From Egicoccus sp. AB-alg2 (lineage in GTDB: Bacteria; Actinomycetota; Nitriliruptoria; Nitriliruptorales; Nitriliruptoraceae), in assembly GCF_041821065.1 (NCBI RefSeq), contig NZ_JBGUAX010000008.1:62001-126000 (forward strand): DNA of 64,000 nucleotides, read 5' to 3'. The notes beneath the pieces were generated by a model. It had not been told where the DNA came from. It saw only the letters and a program-made list of their open reading frames with translations, and did no database searches. The position numbers and the translations under genes were made by a program. Of this stretch, positions 35,180-44,669 are shown in pieces; the first letter of the stretch is position 1, and every line of letters begins with the position of its first letter.

Positions 35180-36535
35180 ATGACGATGGCGGACGTCGAT
35201 CTGGCGGCGGCGGCACGACAGGTGCTGGACGCGAACTGGATGGGGCACGCCACGCGTCCGTCACCGCGTCTGTACCCGCACCAGTGGAGCTGGGACTCCG
35301 CATTCATGGCGATGGGGCAGGCGACCCACGATCCGGCGCGCGCGCAGCAGGAGCTGCGCAGTCTGTTCGCCGCCCAGTGGAGCAATGGTCTCGTACCCCA
35401 CATCGTCTTCAGCGAGGGTCAGGGCCGCTACTTCCCGGGGCCGGACTTCTGGCAGAGCCCACGCTGCCCGTACGCGCCGCGCCGGCCGCTGACCTCGGGC
35501 ATCGTCCAGCCGCCGGTGCACGCGATCTCGGCGTGGCGGGTGTTCCGCCAGCTGCCGGACGCGGACGAGGGGCGCGCCTTCCTCGCCGAGCTGTTGCCGC
35601 GGCTGGCGGCCTGGCACGCCTACCTGTACCGCGAGCGGGCCGACGAGCACGGCTTGGTGGAGATCTGGCATCCCTGGGAGTCGGGGATGGACAACTCGCC
35701 GCTGTGGGACGAGGCGCTGGCACGCATCGAGCCGGCGCCCGGCGAGGTACCGCCCTACGAGCGGATCGACCTCGACTACGCCGACGTTACCCACCGGCCG
35801 ACCGACCGCGAGTACGACCGTTACGTCTATCTCGTCGCCCTGATGCGCGAGGCCGCCTACCTCCCCGACCGGATCCGGCCGCGGTTGCCGTTCGCGGTCC
35901 AGGACGTGCTGTTCAACGCACTGCTGGTCCGCGCCGACCGTGACCTGGCACACATCGCCCGGGAGGTGGGCGCGGACCCACGCCCGTTCGAGGAGTGGGC
36001 AGACTGGACCGCCACGGGCATCGACGCCCGGCTGTGGGACGAGGCACGAGGCCTGTACCTCGACTTCGACGTCCGCGCGGGCCGAGCGATCGACGTGCGC
36101 TCGGGAGGTGGGTTCGCGCCGCTGCTGGCCGGCGTACCCGACGAGGTGCGGGCGCGGCGGCTGGTGGAGACGCTGGACCGCTTCGCCGTCGCGCATGACG
36201 GCGAGGGTTTGCTCGTGCCGAGCCTCGACCTCGACGACCCGCGCTTCGAACCCGCCCGCTACTGGCGGGGGCCGGTGTGGCCGGTCGTGCAGTGGGTCGT
36301 GCAGGCCGGGCTCGAGGAGTACGGCTTCCGAAGCCGGGCGGCGCGCGTCCGGGCCGGGCTGACCGGTCTGGTCGATCGCTCCGGCTTCTGGGAGCACTAC
36401 GACCCCACCAGCGGTCGGGCCAACGGTGGGGAGCAGTTCGCCTGGACGGCGGCGATCGTCCTGGACGTGCTGCAGGCCGGTTCGGGGGACCGGCCGGCGG
36501 GGGAACCGACGATCCCGGACGGCTCCGGGACCTGA
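35180..36535 (+). CDS. GH63-like glycosidase (possible glucosyl- or mannosylglycerate hydrolase)
   Basis: A 451-residue (alpha/alpha)6-barrel glycosidase. LYPHQWSWDSAFMAMGQA, NGLVPHIVF, YFPGPDFW, TSGIVQPPVHAISAW, EIWHPWESGMDNSP and PARYWRGPVWPVVQWV are characteristic of GH63-type enzymes. The N-terminal half recalls the bacterial hydrolases of mannosylglycerate and glucosylglycerate, which have about this length. The ATG at 35180 is chosen from ribosome-site spacing (GGGAG, 10 bases) and from alignment with the paralogue at 41088; in-frame ATGs at 35111 and 35171 are alternatives. There is no signal peptide, so it acts on an imported substrate. It is the first gene of the operon. The substrate assignment is an inference. 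Confidence 0.8.
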   Translation: MTMADVDLAAAARQVLDANWMGHATRPSPRLYPHQWSWDSAFMAMGQATHDPARAQQELRSLFAAQWSNGLVPHIVFSEGQGRYFPGPDFWQSPRCPYAPRRPLTSGIVQPPVHAISAWRVFRQLPDADEGRAFLAELLPRLAAWHAYLYRERADEHGLVEIWHPWESGMDNSPLWDEALARIEPAPGEVPPYERIDLDYADVTHRPTDREYDRYVYLVALMREAAYLPDRIRPRLPFAVQDVLFNALLVRADRDLAHIAREVGADPRPFEEWADWTATGIDARLWDEARGLYLDFDVRAGRAIDVRSGGGFAPLLAGVPDEVRARRLVETLDRFAVAHDGEGLLVPSLDLDDPRFEPARYWRGPVWPVVQWVVQAGLEEYGFRSRAARVRAGLTGLVDRSGFWEHYDPTSGRANGGEQFAWTAAIVLDVLQAGSGDRPAGEPTIPDGSGT

Positions 36536-36596
36536 CGAAGAACGGCGAACGCGACCGGCGGGCACCCGGCCCGCCACGGAACATCGGGAGAGAACG

Positions 36597-38015
36597 ATGA
36601 CGCATCTCAGCACCAGCGCGCCCCCGGGCGTGCGCCGATGGCGGGGGCTCGCCGCCGCGCTGGCCGGAGCCCTGCTCCTGGCCGCCTGCGGCGGTGGCTC
36701 GACCGCCGACCTCGAGCCCGACGAGCTCGCGGGGGAAGCCGACGCCGACGAGGACGCCGACGAAGGCGACGGGGACGCGACCGCCGGCGCCGGTGGCGAC
36801 CTCGACCTGACCCTGCTGTCCACCCAGCTGCGGCCGGTCGAGGAGGCCGAGGCCGTCCGCAACGTCGTGCTGGCCGACTTCCCCGGCACGGTGGAGTTCA
36901 TCGGTGAGGACGACGGCCCGTTCGTGGACCGCATCCTCGCCGAGGCCGAGGCGGGCAGCGGCTCGGTCGACGTCATCGGCGCCCTCCACGGCGACTTCGG
37001 CACGTTCGCGGCCGAGGACGTCCTGATGGACCTCTCCGATCTGCTCGAGGAACTGTCGGCCGACCGCGAGTTCCCGGACAGCCTCGTCGAACTGACCCGG
37101 TTCGGCACCGACGCCGTCTACTACATCCCCTGGGTGCAGGCCACCTACGCGATGGTCGCCAGCACCGAGGCGATCGAGTACCTGCCCGACGGCGCCGACC
37201 TGCAGGCGCTGACGTACGACGAACTGCTGGAATGGGCCCGTGTGCTCGAGGAGGAGACCGGCGCGCCGCAGTTCGGGCTGCCGGCGGGCGAGGACGGGCT
37301 GCTGCACCGCTTCTTCCAGGGCTTCCTGTACCCGGCGTTCACGGGTGGGCTGAACACGACGTTCACCAGCGACGCCGCGGTCGAGGGCTGGAGCTGGCTG
37401 CAGGACGTCTGGGAGCACACCAACCCGCAGTCCACGACCTACGGCTTCATGCAGGAGCCGCTGCTGTCCGGTGAGGTGATGGTCGCCTGGGACCACACGG
37501 CGCGGCTGATCGGCGCGCTCGAGGAGCGGCCGGACGACTTCGTCGCCTTCCCGTCACCCGTTGGGCCCGAGGGGCTCGCCTTCATGCCCGTCGTCGGTGG
37601 ACTCGGCATCCCGGCGACCTCGCCGGATCCCGAGGGGGCCAGGCAGCTGATCGAGTACCTGACCCGGCCCGACGTCGCCGCGCTGACCCTGCGCGAGACG
37701 GCGTTCTTCCCCGGCACGGGTGACGAACTGCCCGACGACCTCGAGGGCGGGGTCGGGGCGCTGGCCGAAGTGGTCGCGGCCCAACAGGACAGCCCGGATG
37801 CGCTGCCCTCGCTGCTGCCGATCGGCCTCGGCGACCAGGGCGGCGCCTACAACAAGGTCTTCCAGGACAGCTTCCGCGCGATCATCCTGCAGGGCAGCGA
37901 CCCCGCCGGCGTGCTCGAGTCGGAAGCCGCCAACCTGCAGTCCGTCCTGGACGCCGCGGGCGCGGCGTGCTGGGAGCCGGATCCCGACACGGGCGACGTC
38001 TGCCAGGTCGGCTGA
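36597..38015 (+). CDS. ABC sugar transporter substrate-binding lipoprotein (family 1)
   Basis: A 472-residue lipoprotein with lipobox LLLAAC (Cys31) and a highly acidic 40-residue linker before the binding domain (LDLTLLSTQLRPVEEAEAVRNVVL). Family 1 features include IDVIGALHGDF-like turns and the LLSGEVMVAWDHTARL and GGLGIPATSPDPEGARQLIEYLTRP segments. The ATG has GGGAGAGA upstream. It is the extracytoplasmic receptor of the second importer. A perfect GC palindrome follows the stop, probably setting a higher level of binding protein than of permease. The ligand is likely the glycoside cut by the flanking glycosidases. Confidence 0.9.
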   Translation: MTHLSTSAPPGVRRWRGLAAALAGALLLAACGGGSTADLEPDELAGEADADEDADEGDGDATAGAGGDLDLTLLSTQLRPVEEAEAVRNVVLADFPGTVEFIGEDDGPFVDRILAEAEAGSGSVDVIGALHGDFGTFAAEDVLMDLSDLLEELSADREFPDSLVELTRFGTDAVYYIPWVQATYAMVASTEAIEYLPDGADLQALTYDELLEWARVLEEETGAPQFGLPAGEDGLLHRFFQGFLYPAFTGGLNTTFTSDAAVEGWSWLQDVWEHTNPQSTTYGFMQEPLLSGEVMVAWDHTARLIGALEERPDDFVAFPSPVGPEGLAFMPVVGGLGIPATSPDPEGARQLIEYLTRPDVAALTLRETAFFPGTGDELPDDLEGGVGALAEVVAAQQDSPDALPSLLPIGLGDQGGAYNKVFQDSFRAIILQGSDPAGVLESEAANLQSVLDAAGAACWEPDPDTGDVCQVG

Positions 38016-38021
38016 CCCTTC

Positions 38022-38051
38022 CCGGGCCGCGGCGCGCGCGCCGCGGCCCGG
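38022..38051 (+). terminator. Perfect palindromic hairpin after the binding-protein gene
   Basis: A 30-base perfect GC-only palindrome begins 7 bases after the stop codon and can fold into a stem of about 13 bp. The permeases continue downstream on the same strand, so it is probably a partial terminator or mRNA-stabilising stem. Confidence 0.65.
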
Positions 38052-38138
38052 ACCCACGCGTCCCTCGGGCGGGGCCCCTCCGCGCACCTCCCGCCCCGCC
38101 CGGGGGGCGCACCACGCCGGAGTCAGGGAGAGCCTGCC

Positions 38139-39080
38139 GTGGCCGCCACCGACACCCCCGACCGCACCAGGCGACTGGGGCACCTGGGCCTGGCGCCCTA
38201 CGTGCTGTTGCTGCCGTCCCTCGTGTTCCTCGCCGTCTTCTTCGCGCGTCCGATGGTCGACGCCTTCACGCTCGCCTTCGAGGATCCCTCCGGTGGGTTC
38301 GGCCTCGAGCCGATCCGGCAGATGATGGCCGACTCGCGCTTCGGTGAGGCGCTGCGGACGACCTTGATCCTGCTGGTGGCCATCGTGCCGGTGCAGTTCG
38401 TGCTGGCGATGTCGATGGCACTGGTCATCAACGCCAAGCTCAAGGGCCAGAGCGTCTGGCTCTACATCTACGCCATCCCCCTGGCCGTCTCCGAGCTGGC
38501 GGCCGGCATCATCTGGCTGTCCATCTTCACCCAGCGCGGCTGGCTCAACAGTTGGCTGATCCAGACCGGCCTGCTGGAGCAACCCTTCGACTTCCTCGGC
38601 TACCAGAACCGCGGCTGGCTGATCGCCGCGATCGTGCTGGCCGAGGCCTGGCGGGCGACGTCGATCATCATGATCATCCTCGTCGCCGGCCTGCAGTCGA
38701 TCCCGAGCGACTACCTCGAGGCCGCGGAGATCTACGGCGCGAACCTGTGGAAGCGCATCCGGTACGTGATCCTGCCGATGCTGCGCCCGAGCCTGCAGGT
38801 GGCCCTGATCCTGCGCACGGTGCTCGCGCTGCAGGTGTTCGCCATCGTCATCGCCCTGGCGGGCGCGTCCATGACCGTGCTGTCGGCCGAGGCCTACAAG
38901 TGGCAGGTGACCTACCGCGGCCCGAACGTCGCCGCCGCCTACGCGGGTCTCATCCTGCTGCTGTCGTCGTCCGCCGCGGCGCTGTTCCTGTGGCTGCTGC
39001 CGGCGTCGCCGCGGTCGGGTCGTGGCGCGCTGAACCGCGCCGCCCGGCCCGAACCCGAGCGTGAGGAGGTGTCGAGATGA
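38139..39080 (+). CDS. ABC sugar transporter permease, MalF/UgpA type
   Basis: A 313-residue inner-membrane permease with six membrane segments starting YVLLLPSLVFLAVFFARPMVDAF. The EAA loop is EAAEIYGANLWKRIRYVILPMLRP. The GTG start has CAGGGAGAG upstream. Its stop overlaps the ATG of its partner permease (ATGA, 39077-39080). It forms a heterodimeric pore with that protein, driven by the ATPase encoded at 39979. Confidence 0.93.
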   Translation: MAATDTPDRTRRLGHLGLAPYVLLLPSLVFLAVFFARPMVDAFTLAFEDPSGGFGLEPIRQMMADSRFGEALRTTLILLVAIVPVQFVLAMSMALVINAKLKGQSVWLYIYAIPLAVSELAAGIIWLSIFTQRGWLNSWLIQTGLLEQPFDFLGYQNRGWLIAAIVLAEAWRATSIIMIILVAGLQSIPSDYLEAAEIYGANLWKRIRYVILPMLRPSLQVALILRTVLALQVFAIVIALAGASMTVLSAEAYKWQVTYRGPNVAAAYAGLILLLSSSAAALFLWLLPASPRSGRGALNRAARPEPEREEVSR

Positions 39081-39967
39081 CCGCGACCACCGACCCGGCG
39101 CAAGGCGAGGCACGCGCGGACGAGCGGCCGCTGCAGGTCCGTACGCCGCCGCGCAGCCGCCGGCACACCCTCGGTCGTGTCGGTGCCTACGTGGCCGCGA
39201 CGTTGCTGGCACTGTGGGTGCTGGTGCCGCTCGTGCTCATCACGTTCGTCACGTTCGTCCCGCGCGAACGCGTCCGCGACTTCCCGAAGACGTGGTGGCC
39301 GCAGGAGTGGTCCGCGGACACGTTCCTGTTCTTCTGGAATTCGGCCGGGGTGCGGCCCGCCCTGTGGAATTCGATCGTGATCGCGCTGATGACGGTGCTG
39401 ATGGCGATGGCCATCGGCGCCCCGGCCGGCTACGCCCTCGCCCGCTTCACGTTCCGCGGCGCCAACGCCTACCGGATCACGGTCCTGTCGACGCGGGCCT
39501 TCCCGATCGTCATCCTCTCCATCCCCCTGGCGGTGACGTTCCTCATCTGGGGCATCGCCGACACCCGCCTGGCCGTCGCGCTCATGCACACGGCGCTGGC
39601 GTTGCCGTTCGTGGTCCTCATCACCAGCAGCATCTTCCTGAGCGTGTCGAAGGACCTCGAGGAGGCCGCCCAGACGCTCGGGTGCACGCCGTTCCAGGCG
39701 TTCCTGCGGGTGTCGCTGCCGCTCACGCTGCCGGGCCTGACCGCGGCCGCCATCTTCACGTTCGTGCTGAGCTGGAACGAGGTGTTCGCGGCCTCGATCC
39801 TCACGCTGCGCAACCCGACGTTGCCGGCGCTCGTGCTCGACGCCCTGACGGTCTCGCCGCTGCCGTTCCAGTTCGCGGCCGGGTTCTTCCTGATGGCGCC
39901 GTCGCTGATCTTCCTGTTCCTGATCCGCAAGTACCTGCTCGGCCTCTGGGGCCGCGTCGAACGCTGA
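39077..39967 (+). CDS. ABC sugar transporter permease, MalG/UgpE type
   Basis: A 296-residue permease with a basic cytoplasmic N-terminus of about 40 residues, six membrane segments and the EAA loop EEAAQTLGCTPFQAFLRVSLPLTLPG. It ends with the typical RKYLLGLWGRVER. It is translationally coupled to the MalF-like gene and lies 11 bases before the ATPase gene. Confidence 0.93.
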   Translation: MTATTDPAQGEARADERPLQVRTPPRSRRHTLGRVGAYVAATLLALWVLVPLVLITFVTFVPRERVRDFPKTWWPQEWSADTFLFFWNSAGVRPALWNSIVIALMTVLMAMAIGAPAGYALARFTFRGANAYRITVLSTRAFPIVILSIPLAVTFLIWGIADTRLAVALMHTALALPFVVLITSSIFLSVSKDLEEAAQTLGCTPFQAFLRVSLPLTLPGLTAAAIFTFVLSWNEVFAASILTLRNPTLPALVLDALTVSPLPFQFAAGFFLMAPSLIFLFLIRKYLLGLWGRVER

Positions 39968-39978
39968 GGAGGCCACCG

Positions 39979-41091
39979 ATGGCCGAGATCCGCATCGAGG
40001 GCGTGACCAAGGTCTTCGACAAGAAGACCCGCGCGGTCGACGACGTCGACCTGACCATCGAGGACGGTGAGCTGCTGGTGCTGCTGGGGCCGTCCGGCTG
40101 CGGCAAGACCACGCTGCTGCGGATGATCGCCGGGCTCGAGTACCCGACCGCCGGCCAGATCCGCATCGGCGGGCGCGACATCACCGACCTGCCGCCGCGC
40201 AAACGCGACCTGGCGATGGTGTTCCAGAGCTACGCCGTGTTCCCGCACCTGACCGTCGCCGGCAACATCGGCTTCGGGCTCAAGATGCGCGGCGAGCCGA
40301 AGGCGGAGATCCGCCGCAAGGTCCAGCGTGTCGCGGAACTGGTCGAGCTCGAGGACTACCTCGGCCGGCACCCGGCCCAGCTGTCGGGCGGCCAGCGGCA
40401 ACGCATCGCGGTCGCACGCGCCGTCGTGATGGAGCCGGCCGTGCTGCTGATGGACGAGCCGCTGTCGAATCTCGACGCACTCCTGCGGCTGAACTTCCGG
40501 GCCGAGCTCAAGGAACTGGTGCGTGAGCTGCGGACCACGACGGTCTACGTGACGCACGACCAGGTCGAGGCGCTCAGCCTCGGGGATCGGATCGCCGTCA
40601 TGCGCAAGGGCCGGGTCATGCAGGTGGACGACCCCACCAGCGTCTACGACCAGCCGGCACACCGCTTCGTCGGCGGCTTCATGGGCAACCCGCCCATGAA
40701 CTTCCTGCAGGCACGCTGCGAGCAGGAGGACGGCGACCGCGTGGCCCGCGTCGGCGACCACGCCATCGCGCTGCCCGACCACGTGGCGGCCGCCGGTGGT
40801 GAACAGGTGCTGATCGGCGTGCGGGCGGAGAACCTCACCATCGCCGACGGGCCCGGACACAACGCCTTCGCCATGCAGACGGCCGTCGTCGAGCCGCTCG
40901 GGTCGCACGCGCTGGTCACCGGCCGGGTCGGGGACGAGATCTGCAAGCTGCAGGCACCGATGGACTTCTTCGTCGAACCGGGCACCCGCCTGTGGGTGCA
41001 GGCACAGGAGGGCAAGCTGCGCTGGTTCGACCCGGAGAGCGGGCTGCGGCTGGACCCACTGCCCGACGCGAGCCCGGCGGCGACCGCGTGA
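39979..41091 (+). CDS. ABC sugar transporter ATP-binding protein, MalK/UgpC/MsiK type
   Basis: A 370-residue CUT1-type ATPase. Walker A is GPSGCGKTT, the Q-loop is MVFQSYAVFPHLTV, the signature is LSGGQRQR, Walker B is VLLMDEPLSNLDA and the H-loop is VYVTHDQVEA. After about residue 240 comes the MalK-type regulatory OB-fold domain (HRFVGGFMGNPPMNFLQ, VLIGVRAENLTI). The start has GAGGAGG at good spacing. It energises the permeases just upstream. As the only sugar-importer ATPase in the window, it may also serve the first importer (13274-16640), as shared MsiK-type ATPases do in streptomycetes. Confidence 0.94.
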   Translation: MAEIRIEGVTKVFDKKTRAVDDVDLTIEDGELLVLLGPSGCGKTTLLRMIAGLEYPTAGQIRIGGRDITDLPPRKRDLAMVFQSYAVFPHLTVAGNIGFGLKMRGEPKAEIRRKVQRVAELVELEDYLGRHPAQLSGGQRQRIAVARAVVMEPAVLLMDEPLSNLDALLRLNFRAELKELVRELRTTTVYVTHDQVEALSLGDRIAVMRKGRVMQVDDPTSVYDQPAHRFVGGFMGNPPMNFLQARCEQEDGDRVARVGDHAIALPDHVAAAGGEQVLIGVRAENLTIADGPGHNAFAMQTAVVEPLGSHALVTGRVGDEICKLQAPMDFFVEPGTRLWVQAQEGKLRWFDPESGLRLDPLPDASPAATA

Positions 41092-42239
41092 CCACGACGT
41101 CGGAGATCCCCCTGACCGCCGACGGCGCCCGCAGCCTGCTCGAGCGCAACTGGCGAGCGGACGGCTACACCAGCCCCAACCTGGAGACCTATCCCTGGCA
41201 GTGGTTGTGGGACTCGTGCTTCCACGCGATCGTCTGGGCCCGCCTCGGCGACCCCCGCGCCTCGACCGAGCTGCGCAGCGTCTTCCTGCACCAGCGTGCC
41301 AACGGCTTCGTCCCCCACGTCGGCTACCAGCACGATCCGGCTGCCGCGCGCGAACTGTGGGGCATCGACGGGTCCTCGACGATCACCCAACCGCCGATGT
41401 ACGCCCACGCCGCCCGGCGCCTGCAGGCCGAGGGTGTCGAGGTGCCCGACGACCTGCTGCGCCGCATCGAGGACGCGCTGCAACACCTGTGGGACGTGCG
41501 GCGGGCCGGCAACGGCCTGCTGTCCTGCTACCACCCGTGGGAGGCCGGCACCGACGACTCGCCGCGCTGGGACGCCTGGACCGAGCCGCCGTTCGACCGG
41601 TTCGGGCGGTGGAAGCGGCGGAAGCGGGAACTGGTCGACGCGCTGGTGCTCGACGAGCACCGGGCGGCGGTCGACTCCCGCGCCTTCGTCGTGCAATCGG
41701 CCTCGTTCAACGCCATCACGGCGTTCAACGCCTTCGAGTTCGCCGCGCTGACCGGCAGCGACCTCTGGCGTGCCCGGGCAGCGACGCTGCGTGACGCGCT
41801 CGAGGCACGCTGGGACCCGCGCCTGGCGACGTGGACCGACGCCGCGCCGGTCGAGCACGCCAGCGGGGCGGTGCGCACGCTCGAGGCGCTGTTGGGGGTC
41901 CTCGTGACCCGCGACCGCGGCCGTGCCGGCACGGTCTTCTCGCAGCTGTTCGACCCGCAGGCCCACGGCGCCGCCTACGGGCCGCGTGGACTGCACCGCG
42001 ACGAACCGGCCTACGACCCCGACGCCTACTGGCGCGGCGCCAACTGGCCCCAGCTCGTCTACCTGTTCTGGGTCGCCGCCGAGCGGCAGCAGCGACCCGA
42101 CGTCGCCGCCCGACTGGCGGCTCTGCTGCGCGAGGGCGCCCGTGCCAGCGGCCATGCGGAGTACTGGAACCCCGACACCGGCGCGGGTCGAGGCGCCGCT
42201 CCGCAGTCGTGGACGGCCCTGTGGCTGGTCACCCCATGA
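41088..42239 (+). CDS. GH63-like glycosidase, second paralogue
   Basis: A 383-residue cytoplasmic (alpha/alpha)6-barrel protein related to the one at 35180 but shorter. YPWQWLWDSCFHAIVWARLGD, NGFVPHVGY, STITQPPMYAHAARR, LSCYHPWEAGTDDSPRWD and PDAYWRGANWPQLVYLFWVAA show the shared motifs. The PGPDFW segment of the first paralogue is absent, so the substrate pocket probably differs. The GTG start overlaps the ATPase stop and its own stop overlaps the alpha-galactosidase ATG, so it is tightly coupled in the operon. Likely a glycoside hydrolase of imported oligosaccharides or glycosyl compounds. Confidence 0.8.
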   Translation: MTTTSEIPLTADGARSLLERNWRADGYTSPNLETYPWQWLWDSCFHAIVWARLGDPRASTELRSVFLHQRANGFVPHVGYQHDPAAARELWGIDGSSTITQPPMYAHAARRLQAEGVEVPDDLLRRIEDALQHLWDVRRAGNGLLSCYHPWEAGTDDSPRWDAWTEPPFDRFGRWKRRKRELVDALVLDEHRAAVDSRAFVVQSASFNAITAFNAFEFAALTGSDLWRARAATLRDALEARWDPRLATWTDAAPVEHASGAVRTLEALLGVLVTRDRGRAGTVFSQLFDPQAHGAAYGPRGLHRDEPAYDPDAYWRGANWPQLVYLFWVAAERQQRPDVAARLAALLREGARASGHAEYWNPDTGAGRGAAPQSWTALWLVTP

Positions 42240-43591
42240 CCTTCCACGACGTCGACGAGGTGGTCGTCGACCCGCAACGCGGCCGCGTGCACGAACACGG
42301 CTGGCAGTCGTGGAGCCCGGTCGGCACCCACCCGCTGCACGTCACCACGCCGCGGCCGGAGACGGACGTCCTGCACACGATGCGGTTCCGGCCGGAGACC
42401 CCGGCCCCGGCCGCCGGCGCCCAGGGCGAGGGGCTGCTGGTCGTCGACCCCGGCACCGGCGCGCCGGTTCGGCTGTACGCCACGGTGGACGCCTCCGAGA
42501 CCGTCGCATCGATCCGGACGCGGCTGGTGGGCGACCGGCTGGTCGTGTCCGCCGACGGGCCGGTCGTACGCGACCAGATCGAGGCCGACCTGCAGACGGC
42601 GCTGGCCACCTTCGGCGACCGCTTCGCGGCCGCCAACGACCTGCCGGCGCCGCGTGCGGCGCCGACCGTCTGGTGCTCCTGGTACCACTACTTCCTCGAC
42701 GTCACCGAGGCCGACCTGGCGGAGAACCTGGCCGGCATCGTGGACCACCGCCTGCCCGTCGACGTGGTGCAGCTCGACGACGGCTGGCAGGCGCGCGTCG
42801 GGGACTGGCGGCGTCAATCCGACCGGTTCCACTCGGTCGCGGCCGTCGCCGACCGCATCCGCGACGCCGGCCTGCGCGCCGGTATCTGGGTCGCGCCGTT
42901 CACCGCCGTCGCCGACAGCGAACTCGTCCGCGCCAACCCCGGCTGGCTGGTCGACGCCGACGCCGGCCACAACTGGGACCAGCCCCTGCGCGCGCTCGAC
43001 CTGACGCACCCGGGCGTGCAACAGGAACTCGACGACGTCTTCGGCCGGCTGCGGGAGTGGGGCTTCGACTACGTGAAGCTCGACTTCCTCTACACCGGGG
43101 CCGTGCCCGGCGCCCGTCACGACGACGTGACCGGCATCGCGGCCTACCGCGACGGCCTGCAGCGCATCCGGGCGGCCGTCGGCGAGGACACCTACCTGTT
43201 GGCCTGCGGCGCGCCGGTCCTGCCGAGTGCCGGGCTGGTCGACGCCATGCGCGTCTCGCCCGACACCTACCACCCGGCGGTCGGGACCGACGCCGTCCAG
43301 CACCTGCGCAGCGTGCCCAACACGGTCGCCCGCGCCTGGCAGCACGGGCGCTTCTGGGTCAACGACCCCGACTGTCTCGTGCTGCGCCCGTCGGCGCCCT
43401 GGCGTGAGGAGTGGGCCGAGGTCGTCGCCCGCCACGGCGGGCTGCGCGGGTTCTCGGACCGTGTCGCGGACCTGGACGACTGGGGGCTGCGGACCGCCCA
43501 CCGGCTGCTGGGCGAACCGCCCTTGCCCGTTCCCTTCGACGCCGTCGCCGACGCCGCGCCGAAGGCGTCCCCGCTCCCGCCCGGTCCGTGA
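42236..43591 (+). CDS. GH36-family alpha-galactosidase-like hydrolase
   Basis: A 451-residue retaining glycosidase of the GH36/melibiase type. TVWCSWYHYFLDVTEADL opens the TIM barrel and VVQLDDGWQARVGDW is the sugar-binding segment. The nucleophile is Asp283 in DYVKLDFLY and the acid/base is Asp343 in RVSPDTYHP. The N-terminal beta-domain is shorter than in the large GH36 enzymes. There is no signal peptide, so it acts on imported alpha-galactosides (for example galactosyl-glycerol or raffinose-type sugars). The ATG overlaps the previous stop. Confidence 0.87.
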   Translation: MTFHDVDEVVVDPQRGRVHEHGWQSWSPVGTHPLHVTTPRPETDVLHTMRFRPETPAPAAGAQGEGLLVVDPGTGAPVRLYATVDASETVASIRTRLVGDRLVVSADGPVVRDQIEADLQTALATFGDRFAAANDLPAPRAAPTVWCSWYHYFLDVTEADLAENLAGIVDHRLPVDVVQLDDGWQARVGDWRRQSDRFHSVAAVADRIRDAGLRAGIWVAPFTAVADSELVRANPGWLVDADAGHNWDQPLRALDLTHPGVQQELDDVFGRLREWGFDYVKLDFLYTGAVPGARHDDVTGIAAYRDGLQRIRAAVGEDTYLLACGAPVLPSAGLVDAMRVSPDTYHPAVGTDAVQHLRSVPNTVARAWQHGRFWVNDPDCLVLRPSAPWREEWAEVVARHGGLRGFSDRVADLDDWGLRTAHRLLGEPPLPVPFDAVADAAPKASPLPPGP

Positions 43592-43616
43592 GGCCCATCC
43601 CACGAAGGAGCCGCGC

Positions 43617-44669
43617 TTGCCACAGGTCGTGCAGTTCACCGCCCCGTACCGGGTGACGCTCGCGGACGCCGAACCGTTTCCGCTGCGTCCCGGCCACGTC
43701 CGCGTGCGGACGTGGTACTCGGGCATCTCCGCGGGGACGGAGCTGACCGCCTACCGGGGCTCCAACCCGTACCTCGCCAAGACGTGGGACGAGGCGCGCC
43801 GGCTGTTCGTCGACGGCACCCCCCGTTTCTCCTACCCGCTGACCGGCTGGGGCTACCAGGAGGTCGGCGAGGTCGTCGAGGTGGCCGACGACGTCGCCGC
43901 GCTCGGCCCCGGCGACGTCGTCTTCGGCATCTGGGGTCACGTCTCCGAGGCCGTCGTGCCGGTCGAGAAGGTCGACCGACAGCGACTGCCCGCCGGGCTC
44001 GATCCCGTCCACGGTGTGTTCTCGCGTCTGGGGGCGATCGCGCTGAACGCCGTGCTGGGTGCCGAGGTCCACCTCGGCGAGGACGTCGCCGTGTTCGGGC
44101 AGGGCGTGATCGGGCTGCTGGCGACCCGCCTGACCGTGCTCAGCGGCGGCCGGGTGCTGGCCGTGGACGCCATCCCCGGCCGCCGGGAGTTGGCCCTGGG
44201 CATGGGCGCTGCGGAGGTCTTCGCCGTCGACACGCCGGGCGGGGCCGCCTCGGCCATGCGCGACCACACCGGCGGCCGCGGCGTGGACGCGGCCATCGAA
44301 CTGAGCGGCAGCCACCACGCCCTGCACGAGGCGGTGCGCAGCGTCGGCGCCGACGGCACCGTGGTGGCCGCCGGCTTCTATCAGGGTGAGGCCAGCGGCC
44401 TGCGGTTGGGGGAGGAGTTCCACCACAACCGCGTGCGGATCGTCGCCAGCCAGATCGGTGGCACCCCGTCGGCGCTGGGCCCCCGGTGGGACCACGCGCG
44501 GTTGGTGGCCGTGTTCATGGCCGCCGTCGGCGACGGCCGCGTGGAGGTGGCGCCGCTGGTCAGCCACGTGGTCGACGCGGCGGACGTCGCGGACGCCTTC
44601 GCGCGACTGGACACCGACCCCGCCTCGGTCCTGCAGATGGTGCTGCGGTTCCCGGGGGCGCCGGCGTGA
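43617..44669 (+). CDS. Medium-chain (zinc-type) alcohol/polyol dehydrogenase family protein
   Basis: A 350-residue medium-chain dehydrogenase. The GroES-like domain starts RVRTWYSGISAGTELTAYRG, and the nucleotide-binding domain shows VAVFGQGVIGLLATRL followed by the Asp (VLAVDAIPGRR) that favours NAD. The usual first zinc-ligand Cys (GxCGTD) is replaced by SGISAGTE, as in a subgroup found in sugar clusters that may work without catalytic zinc. The start is a TTG at 43617 with a perfect AAGGAG 6 bases upstream. It probably oxidises a sugar or polyol product of the glycosidases. Its stop overlaps the next gene. Confidence 0.85.
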   Translation: MPQVVQFTAPYRVTLADAEPFPLRPGHVRVRTWYSGISAGTELTAYRGSNPYLAKTWDEARRLFVDGTPRFSYPLTGWGYQEVGEVVEVADDVAALGPGDVVFGIWGHVSEAVVPVEKVDRQRLPAGLDPVHGVFSRLGAIALNAVLGAEVHLGEDVAVFGQGVIGLLATRLTVLSGGRVLAVDAIPGRRELALGMGAAEVFAVDTPGGAASAMRDHTGGRGVDAAIELSGSHHALHEAVRSVGADGTVVAAGFYQGEASGLRLGEEFHHNRVRIVASQIGGTPSALGPRWDHARLVAVFMAAVGDGRVEVAPLVSHVVDAADVADAFARLDTDPASVLQMVLRFPGAPA

